Shown piece after piece: positions 6,201-8,046 of a stretch of DNA of 8,046 nt. The notes beneath the pieces were generated by a model that was not told the origin of the DNA, searched no databases, and worked only from the letters and a program-made list of their open reading frames with translations. Origin of the DNA: Planctomycetota bacterium (lineage in GTDB: Bacteria > Planctomycetota > Phycisphaerae > WQYP01); NCBI GenBank assembly GCA_021852245.1, contig JAJZNY010000028.1, positions 1 through 8,046 on the forward strand, in the 5' to 3' direction. Position 1 is the first letter of the stretch. Every line of letters begins with the position of its first letter. Made by a program: the position numbers and the translations under genes.

Positions 6201-7364
6201 TCACACCGCCGCATTCCCGGCGATCGCTTCCCGCCGCCCACACTTGTGCAGCAGGTTTTCCCCCATGGGTAAATCTTCAAACAGATGACACTGCGCCAGC
6301 GCGACATGAAATTCCACCGTATCACCGGGGGATATTCCCACCGCGCGGTGCGTTTCCGTCCTGCAGATCATGCTCAATCCCTCTCCCGCTTTGAAGCGGA
6401 TATCCACTCGATCCCCCAGCGGTTCAATCGTCAGAACCACCCCCCGGATAATATTCCCCGCACCGCCGAAACGCCCCTCTGCCTTTGGACTGATCAGTTC
6501 CGGCCGTATCCCCAATACCGCCCGGCTCACCTGCGCCGACCGCGCTGTGGTCGCCAACTCGGGCGGCAGACATAATACCTGCGCCCCAAATCGAAACTCT
6601 CCATCACCACCCATCGTTCCGGTGATGAAATTCATCGGCGGCATCCCCACAAACCCCGCCACAAACAGATTGGCCGGCTGCTGATAAACCCGCAGCGGAT
6701 GGTCGCACTGCTGGATGATGCCGTCCTTCATCACAACAATCCGATCTCCCATCGTCATCGCCTCTTCCTGGTCGTGCGTGACATAAATCGTCGTGGTACG
6801 CAGCTTCATGTGCAGCCGCTTGATCTCCGCCCGCGTCTCAACGCGCAGCTTCGCATCCAGATTCGAAAGCGGTTCATCAAACAGAAATGCCTGTGGGTTG
6901 CGGACAATCGCCCGCCCGAGCGCCACACGTTGCCGCTGGCCGCCGGAAAGTGCCTTCGGTTTGCGGGCCAGAACATCCGCCAGTCCCAGCGATTTCGCCA
7001 CTTCCCTCACCCGCTGGTCGATCATCGCCCGGGTAAGGCCCAGTTCACGGCGCCGCATCTCCAGCGAAAATGCCATGTTTTTATACACACTCATGTGCGG
7101 ATACAGAGCGTAATTCTGAAACACCATCGCAATGTCGCGATCCTTGGGCGCCACATCGTTCACCACCCGCCCGTTGATCTTCAGTTGCCCCGACGAAATC
7201 GCCTCCAGCCCCGCAATCATCCGCAGCGTGGTCGTCTTCCCGCAGCCAGACGGGCCCACCAGTACGATGAATTCATGATCCCCAATGGTGAGTGAAATAT
7301 TATTAACAGCCGGTGTGCCGTCGGCGTAAATCTTGGATACATTTTCCAGTTCAACCGTCGCCAA
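6201..7364 (-). CDS. ABC importer ATP-binding protein, UgpC/MalK/MsmX class (CUT1-type sugar or glycerol-phosphate)
   Basis: This is the nucleotide-binding subunit of an ABC importer for sugars or related solutes. The 387-residue protein shows Walker A GPSGCGKT (37-44), Q-loop Gln83 in FQNYALYPHMSV, the signature LSGGQ (139-143), Walker B ending DEP (163-165), the SNLDAKLR D-loop (167-174) and switch His197. FVGMPPMNFI (238-247) and GIRPEL (285-290) mark the regulatory C-terminal TOBE region typical of MalK/UgpC. The start must be the TTG at 7364: the frame upstream hits TGA at 7377-7379 with no other start between. GAAGG at 7374-7378 is a fair ribosome site. No permease or binding-protein gene is adjacent, so it may serve several importers, as MsmX does. 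It follows phoU by 90 bases and may share its transcript. Substrate is undetermined: UgpC is phosphate-regulated in E. coli, which makes the phoU neighbour suggestive only. Confidence 0.93.
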   Translation of the reverse strand: MATVELENVSKIYADGTPAVNNISLTIGDHEFIVLVGPSGCGKTTTLRMIAGLEAISSGQLKINGRVVNDVAPKDRDIAMVFQNYALYPHMSVYKNMAFSLEMRRRELGLTRAMIDQRVREVAKSLGLADVLARKPKALSGGQRQRVALGRAIVRNPQAFLFDEPLSNLDAKLRVETRAEIKRLHMKLRTTTIYVTHDQEEAMTMGDRIVVMKDGIIQQCDHPLRVYQQPANLFVAGFVGMPPMNFITGTMGGDGEFRFGAQVLCLPPELATTARSAQVSRAVLGIRPELISPKAEGRFGGAGNIIRGVVLTIEPLGDRVDIRFKAGEGLSMICRTETHRAVGISPGDTVEFHVALAQCHLFEDLPMGENLLHKCGRREAIAGNAAV

Positions 7365-7373
7365 TGTGCTTCG

Positions 7374-7378
7374 CCTTC
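7374..7378 (-). promoter_or_regulatory. Ribosome binding site supporting a TTG start
   Basis: The minus strand reads GAAGG with nine bases before the TTG at 7364. Together with the in-frame TGA at 7377-7379 it supports TTG as the initiation codon of the ABC ATPase. Confidence 0.55.
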
Positions 7379-7454
7379 AATCCCGTCGTGATCGTCCGCT
7401 GCGTCATTCCACGGCCCATCCGTTCTTCACCCTCCCCCGCCCGCCTGCGCCGCC

Positions 7455-8046
7455 TCAATGCACGTGACGTATGATCTGCCCGCGCACCAGAAATACAATC
7501 TCCTCCGCGATATTGGTGCAGTGATCTGCGATCCGCTCAAAGTTCTTCGCTACCATGATCATCGATAAATCAGCGGGTATCCGATTGGCGTGCGCCGCCA
7601 TCTGCGTCTGCAGATCATTATAAATCTGGTGATACAACGCATCGATGAGATCATCCCCCCGGCAGATGGCATCCGCCAGCGATGGATCGTTCAGCCCCAG
7701 GCATCGCGTGGTATCACGAAGCTGCTTGAGCGTCGATCGCGCCATGCCCGCCAGTTCCACCGGAATCTCCTGCCCCGCCTGCGCAAAGTCCGGCACCATC
7801 AGCGCGATGTTGTACGCACAATCACCAATCCGCTCCAGGTCGCTGTTGATCTTCACAATCGCAAAGACCGTCCGCAGATCCTGCGCCGTCGGCTGGTGCT
7901 CCGCCAGCAGGTTGATCGCCGCCCGCTCAATCTGCACCTCCTCCGCATCGATCTGCTGTTCATTATCAATGACCGACTGCGCAATCTCCGGCTTCCGCGA
8001 GATCACCGCCTCCGTCACCTGTTCACATGTCCCCTGCACCAGTGCC
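7455..8046 (-). CDS. phoU: PhoU, phosphate signalling regulator (N-terminus cut by right window edge)
   Basis: PhoU is the cytoplasmic regulator linking the Pst phosphate transporter to the PhoR/PhoB system, and it represses the phosphate-starvation response. The 196 complete codons in the window cover both three-helix bundles. Counting from the first complete codon, the two metal-binding ExxxD motifs are Glu71-Asp75 (LERIGD) and Glu170-Asp174 (FERIAD), the latter followed by the conserved xxNIAEE. QPTAQDLR (about 51-58) is another family block. Family members are about 220-240 residues, so roughly 25-40 residues lie beyond the edge. The in-frame GTG at 8039 is probably an internal valine, because the frame stays open and PhoU-like to the border. 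The pst genes that usually precede phoU would also be off the right edge. Confidence 0.94.
   Translation of the reverse strand, partial: ALVQGTCEQVTEAVISRKPEIAQSVIDNEQQIDAEEVQIERAAINLLAEHQPTAQDLRTVFAIVKINSDLERIGDCAYNIALMVPDFAQAGQEIPVELAGMARSTLKQLRDTTRCLGLNDPSLADAICRGDDLIDALYHQIYNDLQTQMAAHANRIPADLSMIMVAKNFERIADHCTNIAEEIVFLVRGQIIRHVH

Noticed and set aside
1..8046. Mobile elements, CRISPR arrays, tRNA or rRNA genes
   Set aside because: No transposase motifs, spaced repeats, terminal inverted repeats or RNA gene signatures were seen. The window is filled by ordinary genes with short gaps.

Overview
The window holds most of a minus-strand potassium-uptake operon of the Kdp type, followed by a divergent lipoprotein gene and two further minus-strand genes. 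The sequence is moderately GC-rich by eye. The lipobox-bearing surface protein and complete Kdp system suggest a Gram-negative type bacterium. Nothing visible fixes the phylum; a PVC-like lineage (Planctomycetes or Verrucomicrobia) is only a weak guess.

Region 1 (1-5319, minus strand) reads in transcription order: a 31-residue membrane micropeptide, kdpF, kdpA, kdpB, kdpC, and the N-terminal part of kdpD, which runs off the left edge. The first three genes are stitched together: the micropeptide and kdpF share ATGA, and the kdpF stop shares a base with the kdpA start. kdpC and kdpD are one base apart. KdpA is the K+-selective channel-like subunit, KdpB the P-type ATPase, KdpC the single-span subunit, KdpF a small stabilising peptide, and KdpD the sensor kinase that would activate the operon through KdpE (not in the window). 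Key catalytic and filter residues are all present, so the pump looks functional.

Region 2 (5320-5582) is the divergent control region. On the minus strand it carries two T-rich half-sites 11 bp apart that closely resemble the KdpE operator of Escherichia coli. This suggests that KdpD/KdpE autoregulates the operon.

Region 3 (5583-6164, plus strand) encodes a small tyrosine/proline/glycine-rich lipoprotein with an internal repeat and a low-complexity basic tail. Its function is unknown.

Region 4 (6201-8046, minus strand) has a solo sugar-type ABC importer ATPase (UgpC/MalK/MsmX class, TTG start) downstream of a phoU gene truncated by the right edge.

The most novel items are the unannotated micropeptide heading the kdp operon, the conserved KdpE-type operator, and the unusual lipoprotein sharing the control region.
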